Source of the DNA: Jiella pacifica | GTDB taxonomy: Bacteria; Pseudomonadota; Alphaproteobacteria; Rhizobiales; Rhizobiaceae | Reading direction: 5' to 3' | Length of the DNA stretch: 64,000 bases | NCBI RefSeq assembly: GCF_010500815.1 | Contig: NZ_JAAAMG010000018.1 | Location: 1-64,000 of the forward strand | In this document: in pieces, positions 43,807 to 54,520 of the stretch | How the letters are laid out: every line of letters starts with the position of its first letter | How positions within the stretch are numbered: position 1 is the stretch's first letter | The notes under the pieces: model-generated | Told to the model about the DNA's origin: nothing | Seen by the model: only the letters and a program-made list of their open reading frames with translations | Database searches by the model: none | Translations under genes and position numbers: made by a program

Positions 43807-44558
43807 TTCAGCGCTTCGGCCAGCCTGCCCCGCAGCGCCTCGGCCGTCAGGTCGAGCTGCAGCGGCGTCACCGAGATCATCCCGGCACTGAGGGCGGCAA
43901 TGTCCGATTCGGCCACGTCCGGCCCGGCCTGTCGGCCGAATTTCAGCCAGAAATACGGAAAGCCGCGGCCGTCGTTCCGCTCTTCGATGCCGAGCGAATA
44001 GTCGAGCTTGCCCTGGCGGGTTACCGCAATGCCCTCGACGGCGTCGGCTGCGACGGCAGGGAAGTTGACGTTGAGTAGATGGCCGGGCGGCAGGTCGAAG
44101 GCCGCCAGTCTGTCGATGACGCCGGCGGCGTGGGTTTCCGCCGTATTCCACAGCGCGTCGCGGCCGGTTCCGGGCCGGAATGCCTGGCTGAGGGCCATGG
44201 AGCGGATGCCCAGCATCATGCCTTCCATGGCGCCCGCCACTGTGCCGGAATAGCTGATGTCCTCGCAGATGTTCTGGCCGGCATTGACGCCGGACAGGAC
44301 GAGATCGGGCATCCCGTCCATCACCTTGCGCACCGCCATGATGACGCAGTCCGTCGGCGTGCCGCGCACCGCAAAGCGCCGTTCGCCGACCTTGCGCAGG
44401 CGCAGCGGCGAGGACAGCGTCAGGGAGTGCGACAGGCCGCTCTGGTCGGTTTCGGGGGCCACCGTCCAAACGTCGTCCGACAGGCTGCGGGCCACGCGTT
44501 CAAGAACGGCGAGACCCTCGGCCTCGATGCCGTCGTCATTGGTCAGGAGAATCCGCAT
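43803..44558 (-). CDS. surE: 5'/3'-nucleotidase SurE
   Basis: The 251-aa enzyme dephosphorylates nucleoside monophosphates. The N-terminal metal-binding motif [16 protein letters not shown], the [20 protein letters not shown] segment and [30 protein letters not shown] are all intact. It lies 3 nt after serS and overlaps pcm by 4 nt, forming a serS-surE-pcm unit. Confidence 0.96.
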   Translation of the reverse strand: MRILLTNDDGIEAEGLAVLERVARSLSDDVWTVAPETDQSGLSHSLTLSSPLRLRKVGERRFAVRGTPTDCVIMAVRKVMDGMPDLVLSGVNAGQNICEDISYSGTVAGAMEGMMLGIRSMALSQAFRPGTGRDALWNTAETHAAGVIDRLAAFDLPPGHLLNVNFPAVAADAVEGIAVTRQGKLDYSLGIEERNDGRGFPYFWLKFGRQAGPDVAESDIAALSAGMISVTPLQLDLTAEALRGRLAEALK

Positions 44559-44561
44559 GTC

Positions 44562-45842
44562 TCAGACCACCGCGAGCTTTTCGATACCGCCCATATAGGG
44601 CCTCAGAGCCTCGGGGACGGTGATCGATCCATCCTCGTTCTGATAATTCTCCATGACGGCGATCAGCGCCCGGCCGACGGCGACGCCGGAGCCGTTCAGC
44701 GTGTGGACGAAGCGCTGCGCCTTTTCGCCGGCGACCTTGTAACGGGCGTTCATCCGCCGGGCCTGGAAGTCGCCGCAGACGGAGCAGCTGGAGATCTCGC
44801 GATAAGTGCCCTGCCCCGGCAGCCAGACCTCGATGTCGTAGGTCATGCGGGCGCCGAAACCCATGTCGCCGGTGCAGAGCGTGACGACCCGGTAGGCGAG
44901 GCCGAGGCGCTTCAGGACCTCTTCGGCGCAGGCGGTCATCCGCTCGTGCTCCTCGACCGAGGAGTCCTCATCGGTGATCGACACCAGCTCGACCTTGTAG
45001 AACTGGTGCTGGCGCAGCATGCCGCGTTGGTCGCGCCCGGCCGCCCCCGCCTCGGAACGGAAGCAGGGCGTCAGCGCGGTGACGCGGAGCGGCAGTTCGG
45101 CCGCATCGAGGGTGCGCTCGCGCACCAGATTGGTGAGCGGCACCTCGGCGGTCGGGATCAGCCAGCGGCCCTCGGTGGTGTGGAAGAGATCCTCGGCGAA
45201 TTTCGGCAGCTGGTTGGTGCCGAACAGCGCCTCGTCGCGCACCAGGAGCGGCACCGCGGTCTCGGCATAGCCGTGCTCGCCGGTATGGAGGTCGAGCATG
45301 AACTGGCCGAGAGCCCGCTCCAGCCGCGCCAGTTGGCCCTTGAGGATGGTGAAGCGCGAGCCGGAGATCTTCGCCGCCTGCTCGAATTCCATCATGCCGA
45401 GGGCTTCCCCGAGCTCGAAATGCTCCTTCGCCTCGAAGGCGAAGCGTGGCGGCTCGCCGACCCGCCGGATCTCGACGTTGTCCGCCTCGTCCCGGCCGAC
45501 CGGGACGTCGTCGAAGGGAATGTTGGGGATCCGGGCCAGGACGTCCTCGAGGTCGGCGTCGATGCGCCGTTCGATCTCCTCGCCGTCCTGGATCTCGGCC
45601 TTGAGCTTGCCGACCTCTTCGATCAGCACGTCCGCCCGGGCGTTGTCGCCGGAACCCTTGGCCTTGCCGATTTCCTTGGACGCCTCGTTGCGTCGCCCCT
45701 GCAGATCTTGAAGGATCTTCAGGTGGTCACGGCGGCGTTCATCGAGCTTGATGAGATCGATCGCCGCCGGCGGCGCTCCGCGCTTTGCCAGCGCTTCGTC
45801 CAGCTTGGCCGGATTGTCCCTGATCCACTTGATATCGAGCAT
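44562..45842 (-). CDS. serS: Seryl-tRNA synthetase
   Basis: The 426-aa class II synthetase charges tRNA-Ser. It starts [22 protein letters not shown], then has the long coiled-coil arm (about 35-105) that contacts the tRNA. Motif 2 is [31 protein letters not shown] near residue 260, and motif 3 is [24 protein letters not shown] near 380. It lies 47 nt downstream of tatC. Confidence 0.96.
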   Translation of the reverse strand: MLDIKWIRDNPAKLDEALAKRGAPPAAIDLIKLDERRRDHLKILQDLQGRRNEASKEIGKAKGSGDNARADVLIEEVGKLKAEIQDGEEIERRIDADLEDVLARIPNIPFDDVPVGRDEADNVEIRRVGEPPRFAFEAKEHFELGEALGMMEFEQAAKISGSRFTILKGQLARLERALGQFMLDLHTGEHGYAETAVPLLVRDEALFGTNQLPKFAEDLFHTTEGRWLIPTAEVPLTNLVRERTLDAAELPLRVTALTPCFRSEAGAAGRDQRGMLRQHQFYKVELVSITDEDSSVEEHERMTACAEEVLKRLGLAYRVVTLCTGDMGFGARMTYDIEVWLPGQGTYREISSCSVCGDFQARRMNARYKVAGEKAQRFVHTLNGSGVAVGRALIAVMENYQNEDGSITVPEALRPYMGGIEKLAVV

Positions 45843-45889
45843 GTTTCCCTCGTCAAAGGCGGCGAGGGAGAGCGCCCGACAAAGCCAGA

Positions 45890-46708
45890 TCAGGCTTGCG
45901 TCTGGGCCTCGCGCTGGGCGGCTTCTTCCGCCCGCTTCTTCTCGATCATCCGCGCCGCCAGGATGGAAATCTCGTAGAGAATGATCGTCGGCAGGGCAAG
46001 GCCGATCTGGGACAGGGGATCGGGCGGCGTGAGGATCGCCGCCGCAATGAAGGCGAGCACGATCGCATATTTGCGCTTCGACGCGAGCCCCGTCGACGAG
46101 GTCATGCCGGCCCTGACCATCAGCGTCGCGACGACGGGCAACTGGAAGACCAGACCGAAGGCGAAGATCAGCGTCATGATCAGCGAGAGATATTCGGAGA
46201 CCTTCGGCAAAAGCTGAATGGTCGCTTCGCCGCCGGTGCCCGCCTGCTGCATCGACAGGAAGAACCACATCACCATCGGGGTGAAGAAGAAATACACGAG
46301 CGCCGCGCCCAGCCCGAACAGCACGGGCGTCGCCACGAGATAGGGCAGAAAGGCGCCCCGCTCGTTGCGATACAGCCCCGGCGCGACGAACTTGTAGATC
46401 TGCGTCGCGATGATGGGGAAGGCGAGAAAGAAACCGCCGAACGCGGCGATCTTCACCTGGGTGAAGAAGAACTCCTGCGGCGCAGTGTAGATCAGCCTGA
46501 CGTCGTCGCCGTCGAGGCCCGCCCAGTTCGTCGCGATCTGATAGGGAATCACCAAAAGGTTGAAGATCGGCTTGGCGAAGTAGAAGCAGATCAGGAACGC
46601 CACGAAGAACCCGACGATCGACCAGATCAGCCGCTTCCTCAATTCGATGAGATGCTCGATCAGCGGCGCCGAAGACGCTTCGATCTCGCTGTCGTCGCGG
46701 GTACTCAC
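45890..46708 (-). CDS. tatC: Sec-independent translocase subunit TatC
   Basis: The 272-aa, six-helix receptor of the twin-arginine translocase has the N-terminal [20 protein letters not shown] (conserved HLIELRKR signal-peptide site), [25 protein letters not shown] with the F-x-E-type loop, and helices [13 protein letters not shown] to [24 protein letters not shown]. Its start overlaps tatB by 4 nt. It exports folded proteins bearing RR signal peptides. Confidence 0.96.
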   Translation of the reverse strand: MSTRDDSEIEASSAPLIEHLIELRKRLIWSIVGFFVAFLICFYFAKPIFNLLVIPYQIATNWAGLDGDDVRLIYTAPQEFFFTQVKIAAFGGFFLAFPIIATQIYKFVAPGLYRNERGAFLPYLVATPVLFGLGAALVYFFFTPMVMWFFLSMQQAGTGGEATIQLLPKVSEYLSLIMTLIFAFGLVFQLPVVATLMVRAGMTSSTGLASKRKYAIVLAFIAAAILTPPDPLSQIGLALPTIILYEISILAARMIEKKRAEEAAQREAQTQA

Positions 46709-47241
46709 GCCACGTCCCTCGCCTTCGCGACGCCATTCGCCTTGGCATCATGGGCGGGCTCGCCGCCGTTGTCCGACAATTTGGAATCAGATGCTGCGGA
46801 CTCTGCCGAAGCGGGACCAGCCGGCGCAGGCTTGGCTTCGCCCTTTGCCGGTTCGGCCCCGGTCGCGCCATTCTTGACCGGGTCGCCCTCGGTCTTCGGC
46901 CTGTCCGACGCGCTAGGCACCTTCGGCTCCGGTGACGCGGTCGCGCTGTTGAGAGACGAGCGGATCTCGTCGCCGATCGCCTTCATCGGGTTCATCGCCT
47001 CGCGGATCGAATGACGGGGATCGAGCGAGCGAACGTCGTCGATGCCCTTGCGAACGTCATCGAGCTCGGCTTCCTTCAGGGCGTCGTCGAACTGACGACG
47101 AAAATCGCCGGCCATCGACCGGAACTGCTTCATCACGCGCCCGAAAGTGCGCAACATCCCCGGCAGGTCTTTAGGGCCGACGACGACCACGAGGACCACC
47201 GCGATTACCAGAATTTCGGACCAGCCGAGATCGAACAGCAC
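46705..47241 (-). CDS. tatB: Sec-independent translocase subunit TatB
   Basis: The 178-aa protein has one N-terminal helix ([27 protein letters not shown]), the amphipathic [26 protein letters not shown] helix, and a long Ala/Pro/Glu-rich tail typical of alphaproteobacterial TatB. The Glu in the membrane helix and the GPKDLP hinge identify it as TatB rather than TatA. It lies 100 bp after tatA and overlaps tatC. Confidence 0.95.
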   Translation of the reverse strand: MLFDLGWSEILVIAVVLVVVVGPKDLPGMLRTFGRVMKQFRSMAGDFRRQFDDALKEAELDDVRKGIDDVRSLDPRHSIREAMNPMKAIGDEIRSSLNSATASPEPKVPSASDRPKTEGDPVKNGATGAEPAKGEAKPAPAGPASAESAASDSKLSDNGGEPAHDAKANGVAKARDVA

Positions 47242-47341
47242 TACTGAACTGCCTAGGACGTCGCGACGGCCCGGCCGCCACGACTTCGAGGAAAGACCCG
47301 CCGGAGCCTTCAGACCCCGGCGCTACCCGCGCGGAGCGTGA

Positions 47342-47575
47342 TCAGCCCGCCGTCTTTTCGGTGTTCACGTCGCGAGCGACGACATCGCCCTCGCGCTGGT
47401 CGAGCGAGCGACGCTCGGCCGCCTTGGGCTCGGCGTCCTCGTCGGACATGCCCTTCTTGAAGCTCTTGATGCCCTTTGCGACATCACCCATCAGTTCCGG
47501 GATCTTGCCGCGCCCGAACAGGAGCAGCACCACGGCCAGAACGATCAGCCAATGCCAAATGCTGAAGCTACCCAT
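47342..47575 (-). CDS. tatA: Sec-independent translocase subunit TatA
   Basis: The 77-aa pore-forming component has the helix [27 protein letters not shown] with the conserved [12 protein letters not shown] hinge, the amphipathic [12 protein letters not shown] helix and a charged tail. It lies 42 nt downstream of the ABC ATPase gene, where scpB is expected in many Hyphomicrobiales. Confidence 0.95.
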   Translation of the reverse strand: MGSFSIWHWLIVLAVVLLLFGRGKIPELMGDVAKGIKSFKKGMSDEDAEPKAAERRSLDQREGDVVARDVNTEKTAG

Positions 47576-47617
47576 ACTCTTATCTCCCTCGAACGCGTTG
47601 ATCGCCGTTCTTCGTAG

Positions 47618-48742
47618 CTAGCGATCCTCGGGTGTCTTTTCAAACACGATAACGTCCCGAGGATCAATGGAAACGACGACGTCGCGCCGATTTTCCGAAA
47701 CGAGCCCCGCGCGCATTCGTGAGCGCAGCGGCTGGTCGAGCCCTTCGACGGCGACGGTGAACAGCTCGACACCGCCGAGAAACCGGCGCGCGACGATCCG
47801 GCCCTCGACCCCTCGGTCGGTTTCGTCGAGCCGCAAGCCCGTCAACCTCAGGGCCACAGTGACGCATGTACCGTCAGATGATGGCGAATCGGCGACGGGT
47901 CCGATCGGCGTGACGACACGGCCCGACCGGACCTCGCCGTCGAGGACGTTGAGTTCGGAAAAGAACCCGGCGGCAAAAAGACTGGCCGGCCTGCCGTACA
48001 GTTCCGCAGCGGTCCCGATCTGTACCAGGCGGCCGTCCTTGATCAGCGCGATCCTATCACCCAGGCGCATCGCCTCTTCGGCATCGTGGGTGACGATGAT
48101 CGCCGTGGCGCGGCTTTCCCGGAGGATCTGCAACGTGTCGGTCCGGACGACGTCCTTGAGGCGGCTGTCGAGCCCCGAGAAGGGCTCGTCCATCAACAGC
48201 ACCGACGGCCGCGGCGAAAGAGCCCGCGCCAGGGCGACGCGCTGCTGTTCGCCGCCGGACAGCATGTGTGGATAATTGCGCGCGGCATGATCGAGCCCGA
48301 CCCGCTCCAGCGCCGCCATCGCCTCGCGCTTTGCCGCCGTGACCGAGAGGGCGTTGAGGCCGAAGCGGACATTGTCGAGAATGTTCATGTGCGGGAACAG
48401 GGCGAAGTCCTGGAACATCAACCCGACGCCGCGCTTTTCGGGCGTCACGAAGACGTTCGGACCGGCAATCTCACGCCCGTTCAGAAGCAGCCTTCCGGCC
48501 ATCTGACGCTCGATGCCGGCAGCGATCCTCAGCATCGTCGTCTTGCCGGAGCCGGACGGCCCCAGCAGGCAAAGGATCTCGCCGGGCTTCGCCGCGAGGC
48601 TTATGCCGGAGAGAATCTCCGTCGAGCCGAAGCGATGACTGACGTCCTCGAAGGCAAGACTTGCGGCAAAGCTGACGCCGGCGCTGGTGCGCGGCCGCGC
48701 ATGATCGCCGGTCTGTGCCTCGGATAAGGATTCTGCGCCCAC
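47618..48742 (-). CDS. Orphan ABC transporter ATPase (Fe3+/spermidine/maltose-like type)
   Basis: The ATPase core is about 240 aa: Walker A LLGPSGSGKTTMLRIAAGIE, the Q-loop LMFQDFALFPHMNILDNVRFGL, signature [16 protein letters not shown], Walker B VLLMDEPFSGLD and H-loop IIVTHDAEEAMRLGD. A C-terminal TOBE-like domain (LTGLRLDETDRGVEGRIVARRFLGGVELF) follows, as in FbpC/PotA importers. No permease or binding-protein gene is adjacent, so the substrate is unknown. The start is uncertain; the GTG at 48742 gives 374 aa, while the conserved fold begins about 30 residues later. Its position, between nagZ and tatA, is where scpA-scpB would be expected. Confidence 0.85.
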   Translation of the reverse strand: MGAESLSEAQTGDHARPRTSAGVSFAASLAFEDVSHRFGSTEILSGISLAAKPGEILCLLGPSGSGKTTMLRIAAGIERQMAGRLLLNGREIAGPNVFVTPEKRGVGLMFQDFALFPHMNILDNVRFGLNALSVTAAKREAMAALERVGLDHAARNYPHMLSGGEQQRVALARALSPRPSVLLMDEPFSGLDSRLKDVVRTDTLQILRESRATAIIVTHDAEEAMRLGDRIALIKDGRLVQIGTAAELYGRPASLFAAGFFSELNVLDGEVRSGRVVTPIGPVADSPSSDGTCVTVALRLTGLRLDETDRGVEGRIVARRFLGGVELFTVAVEGLDQPLRSRMRAGLVSENRRDVVVSIDPRDVIVFEKTPEDR

Positions 48743-48918
48743 GTCTCGCCCAACGGCTCCTGGAAGTCCGGCTGCCTGATTTCGCCCTGCGACCCGGACT
48801 GGAGCGCGGTGAGACGACGAAGTGCAAACCCGACGCGACCGGCTGGCCAGGCCGTATCTTGCCGATCCCCGTCCGTGCTGCCTAGCGACTCGGCCGACCC
48901 GGCGCAAGCCGGCCCGCG

Positions 48919-49941
48919 CTAGCCGACTTTGGCCATCAGCGATGTGTATTCGCCGCGGAGCGCTTCGAGGTCGGCCGTACCGGCCCCTCGCGCAATCACC
49001 GCCTCGCAGGCGTCGGCCCGGCGCTTCGCGTCGCCGGCCAGCGGCTGAGCGGCCCGGGCGACCCGACGCATCTCGTCCATCTCGCCGTTGCAGTGGAGAA
49101 CCACGTCGCAGCCCGCCGTGAGCGCCGCTGCCGACAGATCGTAGAGATCGCCCGAAAGCGCCTTCATCGACATGTCGTCGCTCATCAACAACCCGTCGAA
49201 GCCGATCTCCGTACGGATGACCGAATCGATGACGATCGGCGACAGCGTCGCGGGAAAGGTCGGGTCGATGTCCGTGTAGAGGATGTGCGCCGTCATCGCC
49301 GCCGGCAGGGTGGCGAGCGCCCGGAACGGCGCGAAGTCGCTTTTTGCCAGATCGTTGCGTGCGGTGGCGACGCGGGGGAGTTCGAGATGGCTGTCGGCAT
49401 TGCCGCGACCGTGGCCAGGAATATGCTTCATCACCGGCAGGACGCCGCCGGCCATCGCGCCGTCGGCAATCGCCCGTCCGAGCGTCGCGACGGCATCGGG
49501 ATCATGGCCATAGGCACGGTCGCCAATCACCGAATGGGCGCCGGGCACGGGGACGTCGAGGCAGGGCACGCAGTCGGCGTTGATTCCATAGGCCATGACG
49601 TCGGCGGCAAGGAGCCGCCCCTGCAGCCAGGCGGCGCGCTCGCCCGCCTTCGGATCGGTGGCGAACAGCCGTCCGATATCGGCCGGCGTCGGATAGGCCG
49701 GCGCCATCGGCGGGCGGAGCCGGTTGATTCGTCCACCCTCCTGATCGATGAAGATCGGGGTGGTCTTTCTGCCACCGACGTCCTTCAGGGATCCGACGAG
49801 ATCCGAGAGCTGTTTTTGCGAACCGATGTTTCGGCCAAAGAGGATGAAGCCCCAGGGTCGCTCGGCCTCGAAGAAGCGCCGCTCGTCGGCGGACAGCGTT
49901 TGGCCCAGCGGCGCGGCAATGAAGGCTTTGGAACCAGTCAT
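48919..49941 (-). CDS. nagZ: Beta-N-acetylhexosaminidase NagZ (GH3)
   Basis: The 340-aa glycosidase removes N-acetylglucosamine from anhydro-muropeptides in cell-wall recycling. GH3 landmarks are RPWGFILFGRNI, IFIDQEGGRINRLRPP, PVMKHIPGHGRGNADSHLELP with the KH(I)PGHG motif including the catalytic His, and GFDGLLMSDDMSMKAL with the nucleophile Asp. I start at the ATG at 49941, the family start (MTGSKAFI). An in-frame TTG at 50130 would add 63 residues containing RRRQLLRVALGVSAGLSG, which resembles a Tat signal but overlaps the SPOR gene by 49 nt. NagZ is normally cytoplasmic. Confidence 0.9.
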   Translation of the reverse strand: MTGSKAFIAAPLGQTLSADERRFFEAERPWGFILFGRNIGSQKQLSDLVGSLKDVGGRKTTPIFIDQEGGRINRLRPPMAPAYPTPADIGRLFATDPKAGERAAWLQGRLLAADVMAYGINADCVPCLDVPVPGAHSVIGDRAYGHDPDAVATLGRAIADGAMAGGVLPVMKHIPGHGRGNADSHLELPRVATARNDLAKSDFAPFRALATLPAAMTAHILYTDIDPTFPATLSPIVIDSVIRTEIGFDGLLMSDDMSMKALSGDLYDLSAAALTAGCDVVLHCNGEMDEMRRVARAAQPLAGDAKRRADACEAVIARGAGTADLEALRGEYTSLMAKVG

Positions 49942-50081
49942 CCTCTGTCTCGTCCTGAGGGAATCGGCAGACGGGGCCGGAGTGTTCCCTCCGTCCGCGC
50001 CGTCATTCGTTGCAATGGAATCGTCATCACCGCCGGCAAGGCGGGCGAGAAGTGCCGCCCCGCTGAGGCCGGCACTGACGC

Positions 50082-52508
50082 CTAACGCGACACGAAGCAG
50101 CTGCCGCCGGCGGATTTCAGGTCTTCGCAAAGCCGGGCGCCCTCGGTCTTGGAATCCACCGGAACCCGGACCCGGTAATAGGTACCCTTGCCCGGAATGT
50201 CGGCCGACTGGATGACGACGCTGCGGCCGGCGATGACGCTGCTGTAGCGCTGGCTGAGATTGCGCGAAGAGGCCTGCGCCGCGTCCTGCGAAGGCTGAGA
50301 CGAGATCTGCACGTAAAAGCCGTCGTGAGACGAGGCGGCCGAAACGCTCGGCGCCGCCGGCTGGGGCTGCAGCGATGCCGTCTGCATCGGCTCAGGCTGC
50401 GGGGCGGCTGCGACGGGCTGTGCGGAGGCGACCGGAGCCGGCGCCGCGGCTGAGACCCGCGGCGCGTCACCGCCGCCGTTTCTCGGCCGAAGGGTCGGCA
50501 CCGGCACGTTCGGCGCCGGAACGCCGGCTTCGGCCGCCGGGGTTGCCGTCTCCGTGCCTTCGCCTGCCGCAGTATCTTCACTGCTGGCGGCTATCGCGCT
50601 GACCGTCTCGTTGGCGACGCCCTGGTCGCTCTGCGACGCGCCGATCGTCTGCGCCACGTCGACCGGACGCGCGGCCGCCTGGATCAATGGGCCGCGATCT
50701 TCCTGGGCGGCTTCGCCGACCACCAACGTTCCATCGGGTCGCACCGAATAGGTCTTGGCGCGCCGGGGTGAAAGGACCGAGATGGCCGAGGCCTCGCTGT
50801 AGGAGTCGGCACCGCGGGCCGAAGCATCCGCGCCTTCGGTCTGCTCCGCCGCGTTCGCTGCGCCGACGCCGATCTCGACCCCGGGGAGATCGGAGATCGC
50901 CGCTTCCTCGCGCGGCAGGTCGATCGGCGTTTCCTCGGCGCTGACGAGCTGCTTCTGCTGGGGCGTGATGATCGCATCGCCGTCTTCGACGCGGTTGTAG
51001 ACCATCTTGTTCTGGTTGGGGATCTCGCGACCGCCGGGGTTCTCAGGCTTGACCTTGACCGGATCCTGGTCGGCGCGAACGATCAGCACCGAACCATCTC
51101 CCGCCGTCCCCTGACTACCGCCAAGGAAATAGTACGCCCCGCTCGCCGCAAGCATCAGGGCGACGGCGCCGATGCCGGCGCCGACGAAGCTGCTCCGTGC
51201 CGCCGAACCACGCCCGGCGATGGCTGCCGCGCGCCGCGTCTCCCGCATCTCCTCCTCGTCGGAGAAGTCGCCGGCTTCCGGGTCTTCGGCGCCTTGAGAC
51301 GGCGTCTCCAACCTCGATGCCCATTCGGGTGATTCCTTCGGCTCGGCCGCATCGACGGCATGGACGAAGGCGCTTTCGCGCGGCGCTTCCTGCTTGATGG
51401 CAGCAAGCTCGCTGGCGATGAGCTCGTCGAAATCGTCGAAGATCCGCGCATCCGCATTGTCTTCGGCGACGCTCGGCACGCGCTCGGGTGCGAAGGCTTC
51501 GGCATGATGAAACGTCGCCTGCCGAGGATTGGCCGGCTCAGAAAGGCCGAACAAGGCCTGCTCGAAATCGCGGTCGATCTCGCCAACCTGCTGCCCCGTC
51601 TTCGCGGCTGCGGCGGCTGCAGCGACGGGAACTGCAGCGACGGGGGCTGACGCCCTGGTTCGGGGAAGCGGAGGCTTTGCAGCGTCCGGCTGGCCGGCAA
51701 CAGAGGCTGACGGCTGCTTCGGCGCGGCCGGCTGAGCGACGGGTTGCACTTCGGGCTTGGCGGCGGATGCGGCCGCGGCCGGTACGGCCTTCGGCGCAGC
51801 CGGCTGTTGAGAGGCAGCCGATTGAGCAGCAGGCTGAGCTGCGGGCTTTGCGACCGGTGCGGCCGCTGCAGGGGCAGGCTTCGGCGCGACCGGCTGCTGG
51901 GCTGGCGCCTGCGGAGCGGCTGTCGCGGCGGCCTTTTCGGCGTCTGGACGGGCCGCAGGTTGAGCAACAGGCTTCACGGCAGGTGCCGCCGCTGCCGGGG
52001 TTGGCGTCGTTGCTGCGGGCTGCCCGGCAGACGCGGGCTGAGCGACGGGCGCTGCCGCCTTCGCCGCATTGGCACCGGCAGGCGCGAGAATTCCGTTGGC
52101 GGTGTTGAGATCGCTCGTCGGCGCCTCGGCGCCTCGATCGTTTGATCCGACGCCATCTGTCGGGAGCGTCTCCATGTCGGAGACGGCGAGCTCGAGAGCG
52201 TCGGACAATTCCTGCGTCAGCGCCGCATTCATCGCGCTTTCGTCGAAGGCGTCGGCCTCGTCGCTCGACGGGGCTTCGTCAGGCTGAGACGGGGCGGGCG
52301 GCGCCGCCGTGCTTCCCGCAGCAGCTGGCCTCGCAGGAAGCTGAGCCGGCGCCACGACCATGGGCTCGACACGGCCGGAACCCGTTGTGCCCGGCGTCGC
52401 AGCCGATCCTTCGAGAATGCGCGCGAGCTCTTCGAACGGGTCGGCGAGTTCGGCGTCGAACGACTGCCCGCCCTGACGGGCGGAACCGTTGTGGTCCCCC
52501 AGCGACAT
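50082..52508 (-). CDS. SPOR-domain membrane protein with low-complexity Ala/Pro region
   Basis: The 808-aa protein is predicted to be anchored in the inner membrane with its C terminus in the periplasm. Residues about 40-280 are Ala/Pro/Gln-rich (AAPVAKPAAQPAAQ-type repeats) and cytoplasmic. A single helix AGIGAVALMLAASGAYYFLGG lies near residue 445. The last 75 residues form a SPOR domain (FYVQISSQPSQDAAQASSRN to GARLCEDLKSAGGSCFVS), which binds denuded glycan at division sites. The ATG at 52508 follows GGGGATATAC. It lies between argS and nagZ, the usual rhizobial location, and is probably a division or envelope factor. Confidence 0.88.
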   Translation of the reverse strand: MSLGDHNGSARQGGQSFDAELADPFEELARILEGSAATPGTTGSGRVEPMVVAPAQLPARPAAAGSTAAPPAPSQPDEAPSSDEADAFDESAMNAALTQELSDALELAVSDMETLPTDGVGSNDRGAEAPTSDLNTANGILAPAGANAAKAAAPVAQPASAGQPAATTPTPAAAAPAVKPVAQPAARPDAEKAAATAAPQAPAQQPVAPKPAPAAAAPVAKPAAQPAAQSAASQQPAAPKAVPAAAASAAKPEVQPVAQPAAPKQPSASVAGQPDAAKPPLPRTRASAPVAAVPVAAAAAAAKTGQQVGEIDRDFEQALFGLSEPANPRQATFHHAEAFAPERVPSVAEDNADARIFDDFDELIASELAAIKQEAPRESAFVHAVDAAEPKESPEWASRLETPSQGAEDPEAGDFSDEEEMRETRRAAAIAGRGSAARSSFVGAGIGAVALMLAASGAYYFLGGSQGTAGDGSVLIVRADQDPVKVKPENPGGREIPNQNKMVYNRVEDGDAIITPQQKQLVSAEETPIDLPREEAAISDLPGVEIGVGAANAAEQTEGADASARGADSYSEASAISVLSPRRAKTYSVRPDGTLVVGEAAQEDRGPLIQAAARPVDVAQTIGASQSDQGVANETVSAIAASSEDTAAGEGTETATPAAEAGVPAPNVPVPTLRPRNGGGDAPRVSAAAPAPVASAQPVAAAPQPEPMQTASLQPQPAAPSVSAASSHDGFYVQISSQPSQDAAQASSRNLSQRYSSVIAGRSVVIQSADIPGKGTYYRVRVPVDSKTEGARLCEDLKSAGGSCFVSR

Positions 52509-52593
52509 GTATATCCCCGCTCTTCCCCTCATGGAGGTCCCTACCCCCACGGATTCGATGGCTAGGCGAGGAAATTGGCCAAAGCGTGATGAT

Positions 52594-54339
52594 CTAGCGC
52601 ATTTCGTTCGGCGCATCGGCGCCGATCAGATCGAGACCGACGGACAGAACGGTCGCGACCGCTTTGACGAGTCCAAGCCTCGCTACCGACAGTTCTTGCT
52701 CATTCTGGTTAACAAACCGTAACTCAGGCATATCCTTTCCACGGTTGTACTGGGCGTGGAATGCGGCCGCGAGGTCGTTGAGATAGAAGGCCAGGCGATG
52801 CGGCTCCTTGGCGTCGGCCGCCTGGCGGACGAGCCGGGGGAACTCCGCGAGCTTGCGCAGAAGGCCGATCTCGCCGACGTCGGTGAGACCCTCAAGCGTC
52901 GCCAAATCGACCTTGTCCCAGGCCGGCAAAGCGATTTTGCTCTCGGCCGCCTGGCGGAAGATCGCCGCGGTCCGCGCATGGGCATACTGGACGTAGAAAA
53001 CCGGATTGTCTTTCGACTGTTCAGTAACTTTCCTGAAGTCGAAATCGAGCGGCGCGTCGCTCTTGCGATAGAGCATCATGAAGCGGACGGGATCGCGGCC
53101 GACCTCCTCGACCACCTCGGCGAGCGTGACGAAGTCGCCGGAGCGCTTCGACATCTTCACCGGCTCGCCGTCGCGATAGAGCTTCACCAGGTTGCACAGG
53201 ACGCAATCGGCGACGGCCGAGCCGCCGGAGATCGCCCGCGCCACCGCCTCCAGCCGCTTGACGTAGCCGCCATGGTCGGCACCGAGGACATAGATCATCT
53301 CGGAAAAGCCGCGCTCGAACTTGTCGCGGAAATAGGCGACGTCGGCGGCGAAATAGGTGTAGGCGCCGCTCGACTTCACCAGCGGCCGGTCCTGGTCGTC
53401 GCCTACTTCGGTGGAACGCAGCAGCGTCTGCTCACGGTCCTCCCAATCCTCCGGCAGCTGACCCTTCGGCGGCGGTAGCGTGCCCTGATAGATGAAGCCC
53501 TTGGCCCGCAGGTCGGCGATCGTCGCGGCGATCTTGCCGCCATTGCCTTCATGCAGCGTCCGCTCGGAGAAGAACACGTCGTGCTCGACGCCGAGAAGCT
53601 TCAGGTCGGCGCGGATCATCGCCATCATCGCATCGATCGCCCGGTCGCGGACGATGGGCAACCACTCGGCCTCGTCCATCTTCACCAGCGTTTCGCCGTA
53701 TTCCTCGGCGAGCGCCTTGCCGACCGGCACGAGATAGTCGCCGGGATAAAGGCCGGCGGGGATGTCGCCGATCTCTTCGCCCAACGCCTCGCGGTAGCGC
53801 AGGAAGGCGGAGCGGGCGAGGACGGAAACCTGCTCGCCGGCGTCGTTGATGTAGTATTCCTTGGTCACCGCGTCGCCGGCGAAGTCGAGCAGCCGGGCGA
53901 TCACGTCGCCGACGACGGCGCCGCGACAATGACCGACATGCATCGGCCCGGTGGGGTTGGCCGAAACGTATTCGACATTGACCTTGCGGCCGGTCGGGGC
54001 GCCGCGACCGTAGCTCCGGTCCGCCGCGAGCAGCAGCCTCAGATGGGCCGTCCAGAAGGCCTGCTTCAGCGTCATGTTGATGAACCCAGGCCCGGCGATG
54101 GCGACGCTCTCGACGTCAGAATCAGCGCGCAGGCCTTCGGCGATCTTCTCGGCCAGATCGCGCGGCTTCATGGCAAGCCCCTTGGCCAGCACCATCGCCG
54201 CGTTGGTGGCGAGATCGCCATGGGCGGCATCGCGCGGTGGTTCGACCGCCAGCTTGGAGAGATCGATCTCTTCGCCAGCGGGAACAATCGCTTTCACCGC
54301 GTTCTTCACCCGGTCTTCGAAGTCGGCAAAGATGTTCAT
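52594..54339 (-). CDS. argS: Arginyl-tRNA synthetase
   Basis: The 581-aa class I synthetase charges tRNA-Arg. The signature HIGH motif reads HVGH in [20 protein letters not shown] near residue 135, and the KMSKS loop reads [10 protein letters not shown] near 390. The C-terminal DALR anticodon domain ends [21 protein letters not shown]. It is followed after 85 nt by the SPOR gene. Confidence 0.96.
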   Translation of the reverse strand: MNIFADFEDRVKNAVKAIVPAGEEIDLSKLAVEPPRDAAHGDLATNAAMVLAKGLAMKPRDLAEKIAEGLRADSDVESVAIAGPGFINMTLKQAFWTAHLRLLLAADRSYGRGAPTGRKVNVEYVSANPTGPMHVGHCRGAVVGDVIARLLDFAGDAVTKEYYINDAGEQVSVLARSAFLRYREALGEEIGDIPAGLYPGDYLVPVGKALAEEYGETLVKMDEAEWLPIVRDRAIDAMMAMIRADLKLLGVEHDVFFSERTLHEGNGGKIAATIADLRAKGFIYQGTLPPPKGQLPEDWEDREQTLLRSTEVGDDQDRPLVKSSGAYTYFAADVAYFRDKFERGFSEMIYVLGADHGGYVKRLEAVARAISGGSAVADCVLCNLVKLYRDGEPVKMSKRSGDFVTLAEVVEEVGRDPVRFMMLYRKSDAPLDFDFRKVTEQSKDNPVFYVQYAHARTAAIFRQAAESKIALPAWDKVDLATLEGLTDVGEIGLLRKLAEFPRLVRQAADAKEPHRLAFYLNDLAAAFHAQYNRGKDMPELRFVNQNEQELSVARLGLVKAVATVLSVGLDLIGADAPNEMR

Positions 54340-54520
54340 CGATCGATTTCTCCGTGAGGCGGGTGGCGGTCATTTCGGATGGCGGGAGACATCGGATATA
54401 GGCCTCTTCGGTGCCGGGGATGCGACCGCCGCCGCATTCGGCAGGCCGTAGCGTCGCGCCGCCCCCTCGCGCCCCGAAGGCCCGTCTGCGTCCATCCGTC
54501 GACCTGCCGCGGTCCGGCGG

